A DNA stretch of 64,000 nucleotides from the NCBI RefSeq assembly GCF_958295425.1, contig NC_081148.1:9519466-9583465 (forward strand), read 5' to 3'. Below, piece after piece: positions 1 to 50,019 of this stretch. The position numbers were made by a program, and so were the translations under genes. The stretch comes from Solea solea (taxonomy: Eukaryota; Chordata; Actinopteri; Pleuronectiformes; Soleidae). A model generated the notes under the pieces. The model worked only from the letters and a program-made list of their open reading frames with translations, did no database searches and had not been told where the DNA came from. The stretch's first letter is position 1, and each line of letters begins with the position of its first letter.

Positions 1-1320
1 TTTTAATTTTATAATCATCTTCGTGGGATAAACCAACATTTATACACTGAAAACAACTTCTTATTTTGTTGAAATTGTATTTTTCAATGTAACTATCTGC
101 AGAAAAAAAACAATCATTAGTTGCTTATCGACTTTAATGGACCTCTTACAGTGACAGCCGTCATCCCACCATCCGCTCTTATCTATCCCTGCTTATGAGG
201 ATCAAGAGTGAGGTCTATTAGTGGATATCTGTGATTTCCTGACATAAGCAGTTTATCACCCACACACGCACACGCACACACACTTAGCCTATTGTCTGCA
301 CACACCAACATATTTTTCATTATCAACACAATTAATCAGCACCTTTGGTTTATGGTTTCATCTTGGCATGTATTACATTTTATAACTTGATGAAGTGTAA
401 TGTCACGAACTAAAGGTTCAAAATTACATTGTGTCAAATACATTTTATTTGGGAATAATAGGAGTTATTACAATATTATGGGCATTAACATTGCCCATTT
501 ACTTATTTAATATATTGTGTGTTATTAATCTGACTCTATACTGGAATACAGTATAGTGCCTTAACTGTAAAGCACAAAAGTGTTGTCATCAGATCAAGCT
601 TATTTATTTATCCTCTTATTTCGCTTTGAAATTAATTTACACTCGGAAAACTGCACCGAAACTGCAACGTTGCAACGAACGATGCATTATCTTCACTTAA
701 CAGCCTGAGTGCTTCAGTATTCATCGTATACAATTTCAAAACGGAGCAGCTGTCCATCCCTATTCCTTCAATCTAAGGTCCACAGACTCACGTAGCTTTG
801 ATTGTCGCTCCTACTGTGACAATTTCATTTACAGTGACATATACTGTACATTCACGCTCTAGGGTATTGTTGGTAAGGGCTTGTTTGCTCTCTCTCTGTG
901 TAAACAGGTAGACTAAACAGTTTTGAGGTTTTAAAGACTCTCCACTCGTCCATCTCTTTCCCACTTGTGTCAGGCATCTACAGTTCTTTGTTTTACGAAG
1001 TAAACTTCTGCTTAAAACACGCTTTACGACATTTTTGGCCATTCGGGCTACAGTAGAAACACGACTGCACAAAATGGTGGCCTCCCGAAACCAAGGCCCT
1101 TGCCTTAACTACATATGAAAGTCTACAACAACCAAACTGGGTTTTAAAATAAGGAATATTCATGTGTCACACTCTCTCTCGTGGTGACTATGTCTGTGTG
1201 TTTCACATTTTCAAACTCTCGTGTCCTGCCCACTAGCATGGAAACGGCTGGTTTTGAGGTGTCGGACCCCCCCTCAACTTTGACCCCGGCAGCTACTCCT
1301 CATCTATAGTCTAATCCCGC
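1..1320. other. Upstream flank of phactr2, no gene seen
   Basis: AT-rich non-coding DNA with a short CA-rich stretch near 260-285. Open frames here are short and resemble no protein family I know. The last few hundred bases before 1320 become GC-richer, in line with approach to the phactr2 promoter. Confidence 0.5.
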
Positions 1321-1583
1321 ATAGAGGAATGAGAGGCATTCTTCAGCTGCTCACAGGAGGAGGAGGAGGAGGAGGAGGAGGTGGTGGTGGAGGGAGGGAG
1401 GGGAAGTTACGACGTAGTAGGGACTCACACACTCAGTCAGTGAACCAAGTTTCCAGCGACATCACGGTCAGTAACTGTTTTGAAATGAACCCACTCGGCG
1501 GACGGAGTTTATGCGGCAATAGAAGGCCGTGATTGCGGGTTTGGGGGCCCGGTCCGGCCCGGTTGCTCTGGATTGCGCTGATT
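1321..1583 (+). promoter_or_regulatory. phactr2: Probable phactr2 promoter / 5' UTR
   Basis: This GC-richer stretch lies directly upstream of the phactr2 start codon. It contains a GGA-triplet run followed by GGT triplets (about 1355-1395), a purine-rich tract of the kind common in vertebrate 5' UTRs. I see no clear TATA box and cannot place the transcription start. The call rests on position and composition only. Confidence 0.35.
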
Positions 1584-38148
<36,565 letters not shown>

Positions 38149-39077
38149 GGGCGCTTCACTGCCACGAAACCCTCCGGACCACATTTCCCAGCAGCCCTCT
38201 GGCCTTCTGGACCCTCACTACACCGCTCACATCAACTCATGATGTATCTTTCTCTATAATGATAGTTAAAGGTTTGTCTTAAGGCGCTGGCCCTCCACAG
38301 ACTCTGGAACAAAAACAAATATAAACACATATCTATAGTCACAACAGTATGTAGAACTATTTATTGACAGATGTGGAGAGCATACTGGTATATGAAGTGT
38401 TTCTTTTCCCTTTCTTTGGTTCACTTCAGGCCTTGTAATAAAATGTTTCATCGTGGGGGGAATAGCCTTGTAGTAATGAATGTGACGCAAGTGTTTCTGT
38501 ACAGGTTGTGTACATGCCACGGTATTCTTTGTCATAAACTGCCAAATAACCATATATGGGCATCCTCTTAGAGCGGAAGATGGGAGTGATTGGTTGGTTG
38601 GTTGTGTGCCGTTGTCAGTGCCTGTGTCATAGATGAGAGGTTTGTTCTGCTTTGATGTGCCTCTCGGGGCTTGAATCTGAAATGCTGCAGTTAATTGTAA
38701 GACATATTTGAAGTATATTGCCACTAGAGGGCATTATATCATAAGAGTTGTAGCCTGTAAGGATGAAGATGTGTGTGTGTGTGTGTGTGGATGAAGTGTT
38801 GATATTTTAAACTGCTGAAGCCGAGGGAGCAGTGGGTACCTGAGGCTTTAATAATGAAGTGCAATGGAAATCGCGCCGGTTTATAGCCCCGATCTAATCA
38901 CTTGGCACTCCTGATGATACACAATAATCATGTGTCTTCATATATCTTGCGGCGCTTAGATTCAAGCTTAGATCTCAGTATTTCATTTTAATGCTTTTGG
39001 CTGTAAGTCCAAGTGAATCGGTGCAAAAGAAAGGAGTTTCACCCCTGAATGTACCATGTAAAAGGAGATCATTAACG

Positions 39078-39365
39078 TAGAGCTGCAACCAACGATTAAT
39101 TTCATAGTCGGTGAATCTGTCCATTATGTTTTCTATTAATCGAGTCTTTGTTTGGTTCATAAAATGTTGATAAATGTGTCCAATTTTTGAAGTGATGACC
39201 AAAATCTTTCAATTTCAATGATTTATTTGTCAAATGGAGCAATGGAACCAGAAAATATTCACATTTATTGTTTTAATTACTAAAAAAAACAACCTCAAAC
39301 CAAATAATCAAGGATCAAAATAGTTGACGATTAAGTTAGTAATCGATTCATCGTTGCAGCCCTAC
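39078..39365. mobile_element. MITE-like element with AATCG-rich ends (copy 2)
   Basis: Starts gtagagctgcaaccaacgat and ends aatcgattcatcgttgcagccctac, matching the 7430-7787 element at both ends and in the middle (gtttggttcataaaatgttga). It lies in phactr2 3' flanking or UTR sequence. Confidence 0.65.
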
Positions 39366-42300
39366 ATTAATGCAAAGATGGAGAACCTAAACCTATAAAT
39401 TTGACTGTCAGAAACATAAAAAGCTGGTAGAGGAAAAAGATGAAACACGGGTGTTTATTGTTGCCAAGCATTTTCATGCGAAATTCAAACGACCACATTA
39501 GTAATTCTTCCGTCCCTGGACTAGACGTGATTCTTTGACAGGTCATTGACAGGTTGAGCGTGCTGACTTGTTTCCAAATAATAGACCTCCTGCCTCCACG
39601 ACTCGTCGTTCTTACAAAGACTAACTGAAAAGGACAATTACTCTGTCTGTGTTTGATTGTGTGGAGGTTGCAACATGAAAATGATGTACAGTGATGGAAA
39701 AAAACAACAAACAGTATTCATCTATGTCCGTGTCTATGTTGTTATATATTGATTTTTGTACAGAATGTATATGGAGCATGTGCATACATCGAAATGAAAT
39801 TTACTATCAATATTATAATACAGTGATGTGAAAGTTTGAAGCTCTGATTTTAGTTTGGGTTTGCCTCACCTGCCTCTTCCTGTTTTCAAACTATACAAGA
39901 TAACATTCTGGAGGCAGTGACCAATCTGATTATTCATTGTCGTTAATGCAGCTACGTCACTGGTGGTGACTCGGTTTAGAAGAGACTTGTAATCCACTTG
40001 TTACCCAAACTAGATAACGGGATACAACAGTGATACAGACCAGATTATAAACGCTCAAACATGCTCACGTTTCAAAACAGTGGTCTGTATAATCCAGGTG
40101 CGTTTTGTGAGTCCATGTGAAATTAGCTTTAATATTAAATGTTAAACACACATGTACAGTGTGTGTCGTACTTGTAAAAAGATACGAAGACAGTTGAAGT
40201 GCATTAATTGTACTTCATCACAGCCACCTCACACCATGTTATCAATCTAATTCATAACAGAGATCCTAAGTATTTATTAATGAAGTAAAAATGTCCTTAG
40301 ATGTGATTATGGCTACATTTTAAGTATCGATGTACCGCTTAATACTAATGTGAAATCATGGAATTTAAATGAAGTGGCACCCACCAAGAACACGTTAGAA
40401 ATCCAATTTGTGTAAAGGATTCAAACATATAAATATTTATTTATAATACGAGTACTTATTCCCACCTAAAATATTCAGTGTGTCATTAAAGTACCAAACG
40501 TTCAGTCATTTTAGAGTCATTTTAGAACACTTTGAAACTTCTGTGGCGTCTACTGTATTTTTTATTTGCAGCTGCGGAGGCTTTCGCAAGTTCACGGAAA
40601 TGTTTACATTTGAAAATGCCTCATGCATTTTTTATTATCCTCCCCAATCATCAGTAAGGTAGCAGGAGCATTTTCTTTTCTTTTCTTTTCTTTTCCCCCC
40701 CACATAAGGGCAGCGCGATGCTCAAAGCAGCAAAGACCTGGGACTGGATATTTCACATGGACTCCAAATACCTTTACTGTGTAGGATGATGTCATGCTGT
40801 ATACCCCCCCCCCAAAAAAAATGCTACTGTTACATGTAAACTGTCAAACATGTATATTGTTTTTGTATATAAAGAATCATGAAAAGCACTTAGAGTTTGT
40901 CATTCAGGGGTTTTTCCACAATCGTTTCAAATACGCAGACCTTTATTTTAAATCCATAAACTGTGCACGTACCTGGATAATTATATATGAAAAGGTGAAT
41001 TCCCAGTCATCATATGCTAGTTTTTGTGTTACTCAGAGCTGGCTATTCAGAGTTCCACATATAAATGCACTCTTCACAGACATGAAATGCAAGAGTGAGG
41101 CACTCAGGCTCAGTTGGCTTTTATTTATAAACCATTTCAAGTCAATAGTATTTAACTGCATTATACCGTAAGCCAATAAGAAAAACCCTGCCACTGAGTT
41201 TACTGAATTTACAGCCTTTCCGGAAACACTGGAACAAAAACCTTTCAGCTTTTCCAATCATTCCAAAGGTTGTGGAACATCATGATTTTGATGACTGGAA
41301 TATGTGATTGAACTAAAGCCCTAGTGACAGTTTCACACAGTGTGAATCTCACGACCTGAATCATTATTACTGTTGAAGATGTCGGCGCACAAGCGAAGAA
41401 GAAAAAGAAATTGCTTAAGGTGTTGGTGTTCCATTTAAAGGTGACATACGTGACACGACCTTTATCATTCAGCACGGTTACTGCGATCAACGTTGAAAAT
41501 GTTGCACAAACAATTACACATACATATCTGCTCCGACATCGGTTTTATTCTCGTCGACATTGAACCTATTTGGTTCATTTTTGGCAGCAGAAGGAGACTG
41601 AAGGTGACGAGGGAAAAATAACTGTAAAACCATTATATATGTTAAATATAGAGCATATAAAGTGTCTGTGAGAGAGAGCATTAACTAAACCTTGGCTGAA
41701 CCTCCCTGTTTTTGCTTCCCCGTATCCTGCATGTATGTCATCCGCCCTCGTTCTTTTTCTCCTCTGCTCAACATGTTTTTAAACGGGTAGAAAGGTTTGA
41801 TTGCTAAAGTGCTTCTAGCTGCATTATTGGGTGGATGGCAATAGGTGGCGCAACAGACCAAAATGCCAAAACAAAAAACATTTTTTGTGCACATTGAGAC
41901 AAAGACTCAAACAAATGTTATTTTAAATTTGTGTTATACTGTTCAAATGTAACATTAAACATGCACAATCTGGTGTTCATGTACAACTACAGTGTTTTTT
42001 CTAAATAAAACTGTGTTCCCTCATTTTAAATTGTTAATACAGCATTTTAACATGCAGTAAATTGTAAATAATTGCCAGATGCTGAAAGCTATTCTGGAAA
42101 AATGGGCAAAAGCACATGCTCACAGGACATTTTCTGGCCCTTTATGGTTAAAATAAACAACAACAAAAAAAACAGATATACAACACGTAAGCTTTCTAAA
42201 GTACTGTAGAAACAAAAATATGATTCTCTCTCTTTCCCTCTTGGGAGAGAGCGGGGGAGATGCAGGGTGAGTTCTCCACAGTGTAATTACTCAGAAGTCC

Positions 42301-43297
42301 ACAGGGGGGCGATAGTTTGTTCCCACCGGTGCTTTAAAATTCTGAATTTGAACTATGACTATCAAACCAAGGAAGGACACAGTGTCCCATGATTTAATAG
42401 GATCAGATAAAAACAGGCTTCTGTGCATCCGTCCATCCTTAAGTTTAATAAAGAAATTAAAACAAGGTCGAGTTGACTGTGAAAGTATTTCTCTCTCTCT
42501 CTCTCTCTGCACTGATTGATTACACTTTGTGGTCAACTGTAAAGTGTAAAGTGCTCGTGTCGTGTTATTGATTGTTCTTACGTCTTTGTTCCCTCCGTGT
42601 GTGACATTACAGATGTTTGGACGTTGGTCTTACACTCATTGATCCTCAGACATCTGCCTTGAAACTCACTGTTGCTTTTGCCTCCTAATGGGTTTCATTG
42701 GTTTTAAAAGCAACAAAGGACACACAGTGTAACTCAAGGGTCACTCGGTCTCTTTGTAGGTCAGTTGCCCAAGGAAATTACCCAACTACAAAATGATTAT
42801 TGGAAATAGTTTCCATGACAACAGATACTCATCGTGCCTTAGAGGCAAACCCTGATGTTGCTCCTCCATTAATTCCCTAATAGAAACCAGTATTCAAACG
42901 CAATCTTCGCTCCTTACGCAATGAATCCATTCTGTGTGTTTTGGTTTATGTGGAAAGTTTCTCTGTGGATGATCATTAAAGTGTCACATTTCAGCCCTCA
43001 CTGCTCAGCCTCACCCAGAGTGTGGATGGGATATGGGCGTAATGGAGTTGGAATTGAGGGGCAGAGAGTGGAGCGTGTGTGTGTGTGTAGAGGGAGAGAT
43101 GGTAAGAAGAGCTTGACCTTGGTGACACGGACGGTTGCAAATCGAAGTTTCTCCTCTGAAGGATTTGCTCGCCCACAGTTAGCAGTAATTGAAAATGTAT
43201 AAACTCTGTGTATGTTATGCTTTCTTCCTAAAAAGGCAATAATTAACATCAATAAATGTTCTAGAGGGGCAACAAAACACACAAATACACACTTAAA

Positions 43298-43496
43298 GGA
43301 ATATGTCACCGATTTGCATTTAACTTACTAGAATAGGGGTATTTTTGAAAAATTCCTCTTTTGGTGGGCACGTAACAAAAAAAAAGAATAAAGATATTTC
43401 TCAACTCAGGGGAAACTGAGGTCGGGAAGCACAATTTTTCAAAAATACAACCTCTATTCTAGTGATACAAAGCTAAATGCAAATCAGTGAAGTATT
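43298..43496. mobile_element. Foldback MITE of about 200 bp
   Basis: The two halves are inverted copies. tcaccgatttgcatttaac..agaataggggtatttttgaaaaatt on the left pairs with the reverse complement of the right, which reads tcactgatttgcatttagc..agaatagaggttgtatttttgaaaaatt. That makes a long imperfect hairpin with a short loop. No coding capacity. Confidence 0.8.
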
Positions 43497-45811
43497 AGAG
43501 AGAGAGAGAGAGAGACAGACACTGTACACCGTGAAGAAATCTGTAAAATGTTTTAGCACAGAAGTTAGAGGAACTGCAATGCACTCACACACAGGCTAAT
43601 TTGTTAGTGGAGAATCTCAGGCATTTTGGTGCCTGGCACGTCGCCCGGAGGCTGAAATGCAGATTCTTCTATTTCGTACAAGTGTGGATATTTATCACCG
43701 TTCAATATCCTCTCCTCTGCTGTTACAGAAAGTGATTATGTGATTATTAGAGAGTTCCTCCTGCACGTCATTCCACTCATTCCACGTCTCAGACGACTCG
43801 ACATTTGAGTGACATGGATGGCCATAAAAAAGATCATCGCAGGAAAAGAGGAAAGATGGTTCTCTGTGCTGAGCGATGTTGCGAAAAGGAGGTTAGCGCA
43901 CAAAACCTGCTCCTTCATTTAAGTATATAAATGTGTAGATGAATGTGTTTTCATCTACACATTTGGTGTACAGAAAATGGGCTTTTGTGAAAATATTCAC
44001 GTGCGTTTGACACTAAGGGGCATTTGTGCGTTTCCTCTTGGATGCGTCTACTTCCTCTGTTACAGACAGAGAATAAAACACGGAGTAGAAAGTCGGTGCA
44101 AAGTGTGGAAGTGATGAGGTTTTCAAAAACTTGGTGTAAAAAAAGTGAAGAAAATGAGAGCAGAAAGCGTGGTGGTGGAGGAGGATTATGGATGGGAAGA
44201 GATAGTGCAGCTCGATGGATAAAACAGGTGGGTGGCACAGAAGGGCAAAGATAATTGGATTGTGGGGGCAGTTATATTTGACGAGGGTGAATGTACTTCC
44301 TGGACATTTTTACCATTTGGCCGAGCTCCTGTGTAATCAGAGAAAAGAGCTGATGTGGACAACCGTCCAAACGAGACGCTCACGTAAGCCACGTTTGCCA
44401 TAGAAAGGTCAACATTAATTGTATCTACACACAAAATGTGGAATATGTATTAACAGCATGATTCCAGAGTGCTCATTACGGAGCACAACTCTCTTGGTCT
44501 CATACTCAAATATCTTTCTAAATCACAGTTTTGCAGATCCCTGAACACAAACCACATCACCTTCAACATGCAACACTCTAAATACCCATTTGTCTCACTC
44601 GTGTTGGCGTTTTGCTAAATACGAAAGCAAAATAAAGAACATTTGTGTTGCATTTCGCTTACATGAAGGTGGGCGTAATCTAGTGGCAGCTGAACAGCTG
44701 AGGTCTTTATGCAGTTGGTAATTGATGGTGCTCAAACACAGGTGCGCTCAATCAGCCAGTGCCAAGGAGAGAGTTAAAACAAGGAGTGGAATGAAGGATC
44801 GTGACATGAAGGATCGTGACATGGAACATATGCCACATAAAGCCAAACCCTACATGAAAATTGTTGATGACAGTGCTCTGTGTGATATAAGAATGCAGTA
44901 GCTGTGTGTGTGTGTGTGTTGTGTAGTTGTGATCGCTGTGTTTAATTCTGAAGACATTTCTAGTGTTTTTGACAACAGTGGACTTTTAGAAGGGTTAGGG
45001 TTAAGAAATTGACTGGACAAGAATGAATTTCTGGTCCTTCAGCATCCACTGAAGGATCCTGCTCAGGTGACGTTGGCAGATGACACAGAGTGAAAACTCA
45101 AATGAATTACTCACATGAAAATTGATGTCGTACAAAAGTTTGCCCTCTGTAGATTAGACTTGTTTGGGTTTCTCAATCCTGGTCCATGTTTTACATATTT
45201 CCCTGCTCCAACACACTTAGAGGAACCTCTTGATCCATTTGTGCAGTGTTGACGGAGCTTTATCCTGCTGTCACTGCACACTGTTACCGGAGTTTGATCT
45301 TCCTTGTCGTCGTGACAAATATTCAGGTTTGTACAGGTGATTTACCACCACTGAGACGGAAAGCACACTTATACAATAACATCATATCTTTAGTTTCTAG
45401 AGAGAAAGTAGCTTAGTGGCTTTTCTGAGTGACAACCGTACAAAAGACTGTTATTTGCTTCTAATTTTCTTTCCTTTGTCCAGACCATGTTTTAATGAGC
45501 AACAAGACAGACTATTAACCCTGAATAATAGACTATTATTTTGGACTTGTTGTGTCTTGCTTTCCTTGTTTCATACCTTGTTTTCCTGATAAACCTGAGT
45601 TTATAAATTGCTTCAGTGGCTAAAAGTAAAAAATAATCAGTTTGATCACATGGTCTTCAGATTTAAGGCTGCGACATTCCAGGACAGTCATTCTTTTTAA
45701 ATATCAGGTTTTATTACATTTATTTCATAAATCCATATTGGCTGTTAATTGTTTACAATATATTGTGCAGCCATATTTTCTAAAAAAATAAATAAATAAC
45801 ATCTCTCTGTG

Positions 45812-46750
45812 CTACAGGTCGCACACACTTTGCTCCTTGTACCTGTCGTGTCTCATCTGGACGAGGCTGTGCACAATGGTGTCCAGCAGCTTTCTTGTCG
45901 AGTTCTTCTTCTCCAGATTGCTGCAAACCTCAGCCACGAGCCACGGCAGGAAATGAGTCTCAATATCTCTCACCACGGGATCGTCAAAGAAGCCTCTGCT
46001 TGAGAATGAGGTGAAGACTGCAGGGTACAGATCAGCCAAGCACTCTTTAGTATACGCCCGGGCAGCAATTTTCTCTGCAGTCTCTCTTTCTTTCAGCTGT
46101 GCCTCCTTCTGCTCTATAATTCTGCGTTCTCTTTCCTCTCTGTGGCGTCTCACCTGCTCCTTAAGTCGCTGCACCTCTGCCAGCTCACTGTTCCGGAGCT
46201 CTTGGAAGGCCTTCTGCTGTGCACCCAGACGGGCCAGCTCGTCTTCCTCCTTCACCTCTAGCACAGACTGCTCTATCACCTTATCCACCATTATCTCCAC
46301 CAGCGGTGGCACCTCCCTGTCAAAGTCAAACAACTCGCCCTGCTCTATCTGTATTGAAATATCTTTGCCAATTTTGGGAGGTATGAAGATCGTTGGTGTG
46401 CTCTGAAAAGTATTGGTCCGAGACTCAAGGCCTGTGACTATTTTAGCAACACTCATTTCCCCAAGATTAGGATCTGTTTGAACGCCGCTGTCTTTGGAGA
46501 CTGGTGGAGCTTTGGCAGTCTTGGGCGACGTCTTCTGGCTGGTATGATTCGGAGCAGTGGCTTCTCTCCGTGGACTTCGTTTTTCAGCCGAAGGGTTTGC
46601 CGTGACAACACAGCAGTCGTACGTGATGGTTTCATCGTGGGGGAAAGCATTCTCGGGTGGAGATCTGAAGACGTTCTCCACAGATATGGAGTAACCGGAG
46701 AGAGCATAAATTCTGCTCGTGAGTCGTTTGTGTGGAGAATTAAAAGCCAT
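45812..46750 (-). CDS. rsph3: rsph3-like, radial spoke head protein 3 (single exon)
   Basis: One uninterrupted 312-residue frame. I chose MAFNSPHKRL (46750) as start for its good initiation context (GACATGG). An in-frame ATG 39 codons upstream adds a Gln-rich segment unlike the family. The radial spoke 3 core is clear: IQIEQGELFDFDREVPPLVE, then DKVIEQSVLEVKEEDEL, a charged coiled coil (ELAEVQRLKEQVRRHREERERR), AARAYTKECLADLYPAVF, and GFFDDPVVRDIETHFLPWL near the end. RSPH3 dimerises in the stalk of axonemal radial spokes in motile cilia and sperm and carries a PKA-anchoring helix. Human RSPH3 has several exons, so a single-exon frame suggests a retrocopy, apparently intact. No poly(A) tract or target duplication was recognised. 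Confidence 0.88.
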   Translation of the reverse strand: MAFNSPHKRLTSRIYALSGYSISVENVFRSPPENAFPHDETITYDCCVVTANPSAEKRSPRREATAPNHTSQKTSPKTAKAPPVSKDSGVQTDPNLGEMSVAKIVTGLESRTNTFQSTPTIFIPPKIGKDISIQIEQGELFDFDREVPPLVEIMVDKVIEQSVLEVKEEDELARLGAQQKAFQELRNSELAEVQRLKEQVRRHREERERRIIEQKEAQLKERETAEKIAARAYTKECLADLYPAVFTSFSSRGFFDDPVVRDIETHFLPWLVAEVCSNLEKKNSTRKLLDTIVHSLVQMRHDRYKEQSVCDL

Positions 46751-49700
46751 GTCGGATACTGTCAGCAACCTGCAAACATGCAGTTGTGACACGTGTTCTC
46801 TATCTGTGGCTAGTTGTTGTGAAAATTGGTGCTGTTGTTGTTCTTGGTGTTTTACGACAGAGAGCATACATAATGTTTTACATTACAGCCTCTTTCTTAC
46901 TCCTTAAACCATATTCCTCATTCCTCTCAAGGGGGTAAAAATGACAACGATGATGTCACACCTTTACTGACTTTGAAGTCTCTGACTCTGAAGTTTCAAA
47001 GCTCTGGATCGTAGCCACAGTTGGGAATCTGACAGTGACGTCTCATGATTATATTCAAGCTATAATAAACCATGTATCGTCCATTGCAAATACCTTGAAA
47101 TGAATTGTAGCTCAGCGGTAGAGCAGGAAAGCAGGAAACTAGCGGATCCCTGGCTCTGCAAGTCTACATGCCGATGTGTCCTTGGACAAGACACTTCACC
47201 CCACGTTGTTCCTGACACCTGTGTGTAAATGGGTATGAAATATGTGTGATAGATAGCCATAGATGTGCTGTGTGAATGGATGAAAACTGTAGCATAAAGC
47301 AACTTTAAGTGATCGTCAAGCATCATTCTTTCTTTTGTACCCACTGTATTTTACGATCCATATCCAGTACCCATCATGCAACTTTAACATAAAGAAAATA
47401 ATGCATGAAATAACCCAAGCCTATACATAGAAGTTGAACAAATACAGGATGTATGAGGTAGAAAAGTAGAAAATCTTTTCTGTGCATGGTCTATGAAAGT
47501 CATCATATTGTGTATCATGTCAGTATTAAAATAGTCACTGTGGAGGGCTGAATGAATGAACGCTGATTCTTCTCCTTTGTACTGTCTGTGCCGTTTCCTT
47601 TCATTTGTCCATTTGGGTTGTTGTTGTGTTGTGTCTTAATTGTAAACGCCAAAATCTTACATTTCAGTTGTGGGCGACTGAGAGGACATCTGTCTCATTG
47701 TGTTCAATTATTTTTCTCAACTGCTGGTGATTTCCTCAAGTCACTTAATACAATAAATGGTTCCTGTGTCCTCACCTGGCTCTGCACACGACGTTTCTCT
47801 CTTTAGAGCCTAAGAAAGTGAGCAGCACGTATTTGTTTATATGTTTGTTTCTCAGACAGAACAGGTATAAGAGGTATAAGAATTGTCTGGTGTGTGTGTG
47901 AGTGTGTGTCTGTCCTCACATGGATAGACCTCACGCCTGACTTGGCACTGCCAACCCCCACGACACTCACAGTAAGAACAGATGGCAAGGACTTACCCCG
48001 ACACAGAAACCCTCAAACACACATTATATACATGAAACAACAACATAAGAACCTCCTTGGCACCACCTGACTTGCCTCTCAATCCAACAGTGAGTCATGC
48101 ACATAGCATCCGCTGCCACCAAGTGTCTGTGTTGGTGTGTGTGAATCTGGCCGTCTGTATGCTTGGATAAATCACCTGAGGTCAGCAAAGTCCAACCACA
48201 GCACCTGCTGCTTTTTGCAGCCATACGTCTCGCAGTGAAATGACATCATTTGGATTATGAAACACGTTTTTTCGTGACCAGTGTGAGTTGATACGAACGG
48301 CTCTCTGAGTGAAGATAATACCCAAGTCAATAGAAAACACGACTCCTTCACGTTTAACACAAGCATAATCCTCATAATCTGAATTTACTCTGAGCTGTGT
48401 GTCGTCGCAGTTTTAAAAAGCCGAGCCACTCCTTGAGCAAGTCATTTGCACACTCTGACATCAGGCTGTTGTTGCTTTTCAGCCACCATAATGACAACCA
48501 TTAACATATGAAATATAAATGAGCAACATCTTTGAACCATCATGAGCGACATATCACGCGTAAAAAAAAAACCCCTTTACATCTTAAACACAAAGCAAGT
48601 AATAATTTAGTGAGCAGCGTGCAAAACTAGATGCAGCTGATACGTGTGCGCTCGTACGTGTGGGAGGATAATTGGGTGCGAATGTGTGTGTGTGTGTTTG
48701 AATGTAATGCATGTGTGAGAGACTGTGTAGGAGGACAACAGTTTGAGGCCAAACAAAGTCCTCGATGCAATGTCTGTCTGTGCAGTTTGTACTGTATACA
48801 TGCACTGATGAAAGCTTCAGCGCTAAATTATATTCAAGCTTTCAAGTCTACTTTAATTTTTGTCTGTTACATCTTGTACTTGTTTCCCTTTGCTGTATCA
48901 TTTATTGTATCTTTAATTTAATACATTTAATACAGTGAGCATATGTTTTCTCGTGCTTTTTTATTTACCGTTTTTTTCCCCCCTATTTCTCATTATTTTA
49001 TAGTTTTAAAATGTGTTTTGTTTTTTCCTTTGTCAAATGAAGCACAAATAAGTAAACAACTGAAAAATAATCTGTCGTAATTATTTTCTTAACGCCACAG
49101 ATGTTTATTTTCTTCACAGATTTCAACCTGAGCACCTGGGGGACATTTTAAAGTGACAAATAAAAAAAAAAATCCCTCCTCATTTTTCACACATCTTACA
49201 TAAAACCTTGAAAAAGCTTCCTTCAAGGCTTTTGAATTCAAAGACTCGACAGGCACTGCTGGGAGACTTGTATTAAGGTTAAAAGGTTATAACGAGAATA
49301 AAAGGAGTGAGGCTTGGGTGAAAATTAATATAGTACATGGAGGGACTATGACAAAATATTTTAGCTTTATGTATTAATTGAAGAATCCATGTTCATTGCC
49401 ACTATTCACTTAGCCCTAAATAACTGAAATTTGCTCAAATGTAGCTCAGTTTTTCCATGACATTTTTGTATTTTCTGTTGGTTAGTGAGGGCAATGCGAG
49501 AATTAAATGTCTCTGTTTCAAGGATCCATGGGAACCCTGTGAAGATTATGACACTTTCACAAGTAATACATGATTAACTGATCTGATGAATGAACAATCA
49601 AAATGTAAAGAGGCCAACATAAAGAAAGAACTATTTTAATTATCTTTAAAGACATTTCAGAGCTAAAATGCAGCCCAGTCAATACAAATGCTTTCACAGA

Positions 49701-50019
49701 TGATATGGAACATTAAGTTGTACAATTAACTTTTATGTTCTCTGGAGAATGTACAGGTCTTGAATCTGTTCTTCTTAAACGTCATAGCTATCCTTTCCTG
49801 AAAGTTGCAGACCCTTACAGGTCAAGAAGTAATGTTTTTATTAGTGATCCAGACGCAAACATAACAATGAGTGTCCAGGCATCTTGTATTGTGTATATGA
49901 TCATCCACTCCATCACTTTAGAAGCACCCAGGACAGAAAAATCAAGATGAAGAAAAATGAACAAAATCCTTAAAAAAATATTCACTACAAAAAAACCCAC
50001 ACCAGGCTAAAAGTGTAAC
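46751..50019. other. Intergenic region between rsph3-like and sf3b5
   Basis: Holds a SINE-like element at about 47100-47325, GT-rich stretches near 47890 and 48685, and AT-rich DNA. The lower end (down from 50019) is probably sf3b5 3' UTR. No coding gene recognised. Confidence 0.5.
47100..47325. mobile_element. tRNA-derived SINE-like element
   Basis: ttgtagctcagcggtagagc is a tRNA A-box-like start. It is followed by a degenerate B-box region (gcggatccctggctctgc) and then the body ccttggacaagacacttcac, typical of a fish SINE, with gtgtgaatggatgaa further on. The lack of a cloverleaf 3' half argues against a functional tRNA. Confidence 0.65.

Larger units (their letters stand above)
38149..45811. 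other. phactr2 3' UTR/flank and intergenic DNA, no coding gene seen
   Basis: The first part is phactr2 3' UTR (AATAAA at 38437 and further AT-rich sequence beyond). The rest is AT-rich intergenic DNA with two MITE-like elements (39078-39365, 43298-43496), short AG/TC runs near 42480 and 43497, and a small tandem of aaggatcgtgacatg near 44795. Open frames are short and lack family resemblance. Confidence 0.5.

Noticed and set aside
38266..38724. 152-codon minus-strand frame
   Set aside because: Lies antisense in the phactr2 3' UTR, has no family resemblance and no splice context.
46751..46867. Longer N terminus for rsph3-like (ATG at 46867)
   Set aside because: The extra 39 residues are Gln-rich and unlike RSPH3. 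The downstream ATG has the better initiation context.
47106..47180. tRNA gene
   Set aside because: Only the A-box-like half is present and the downstream body matches a fish SINE. No acceptor-stem pairing.
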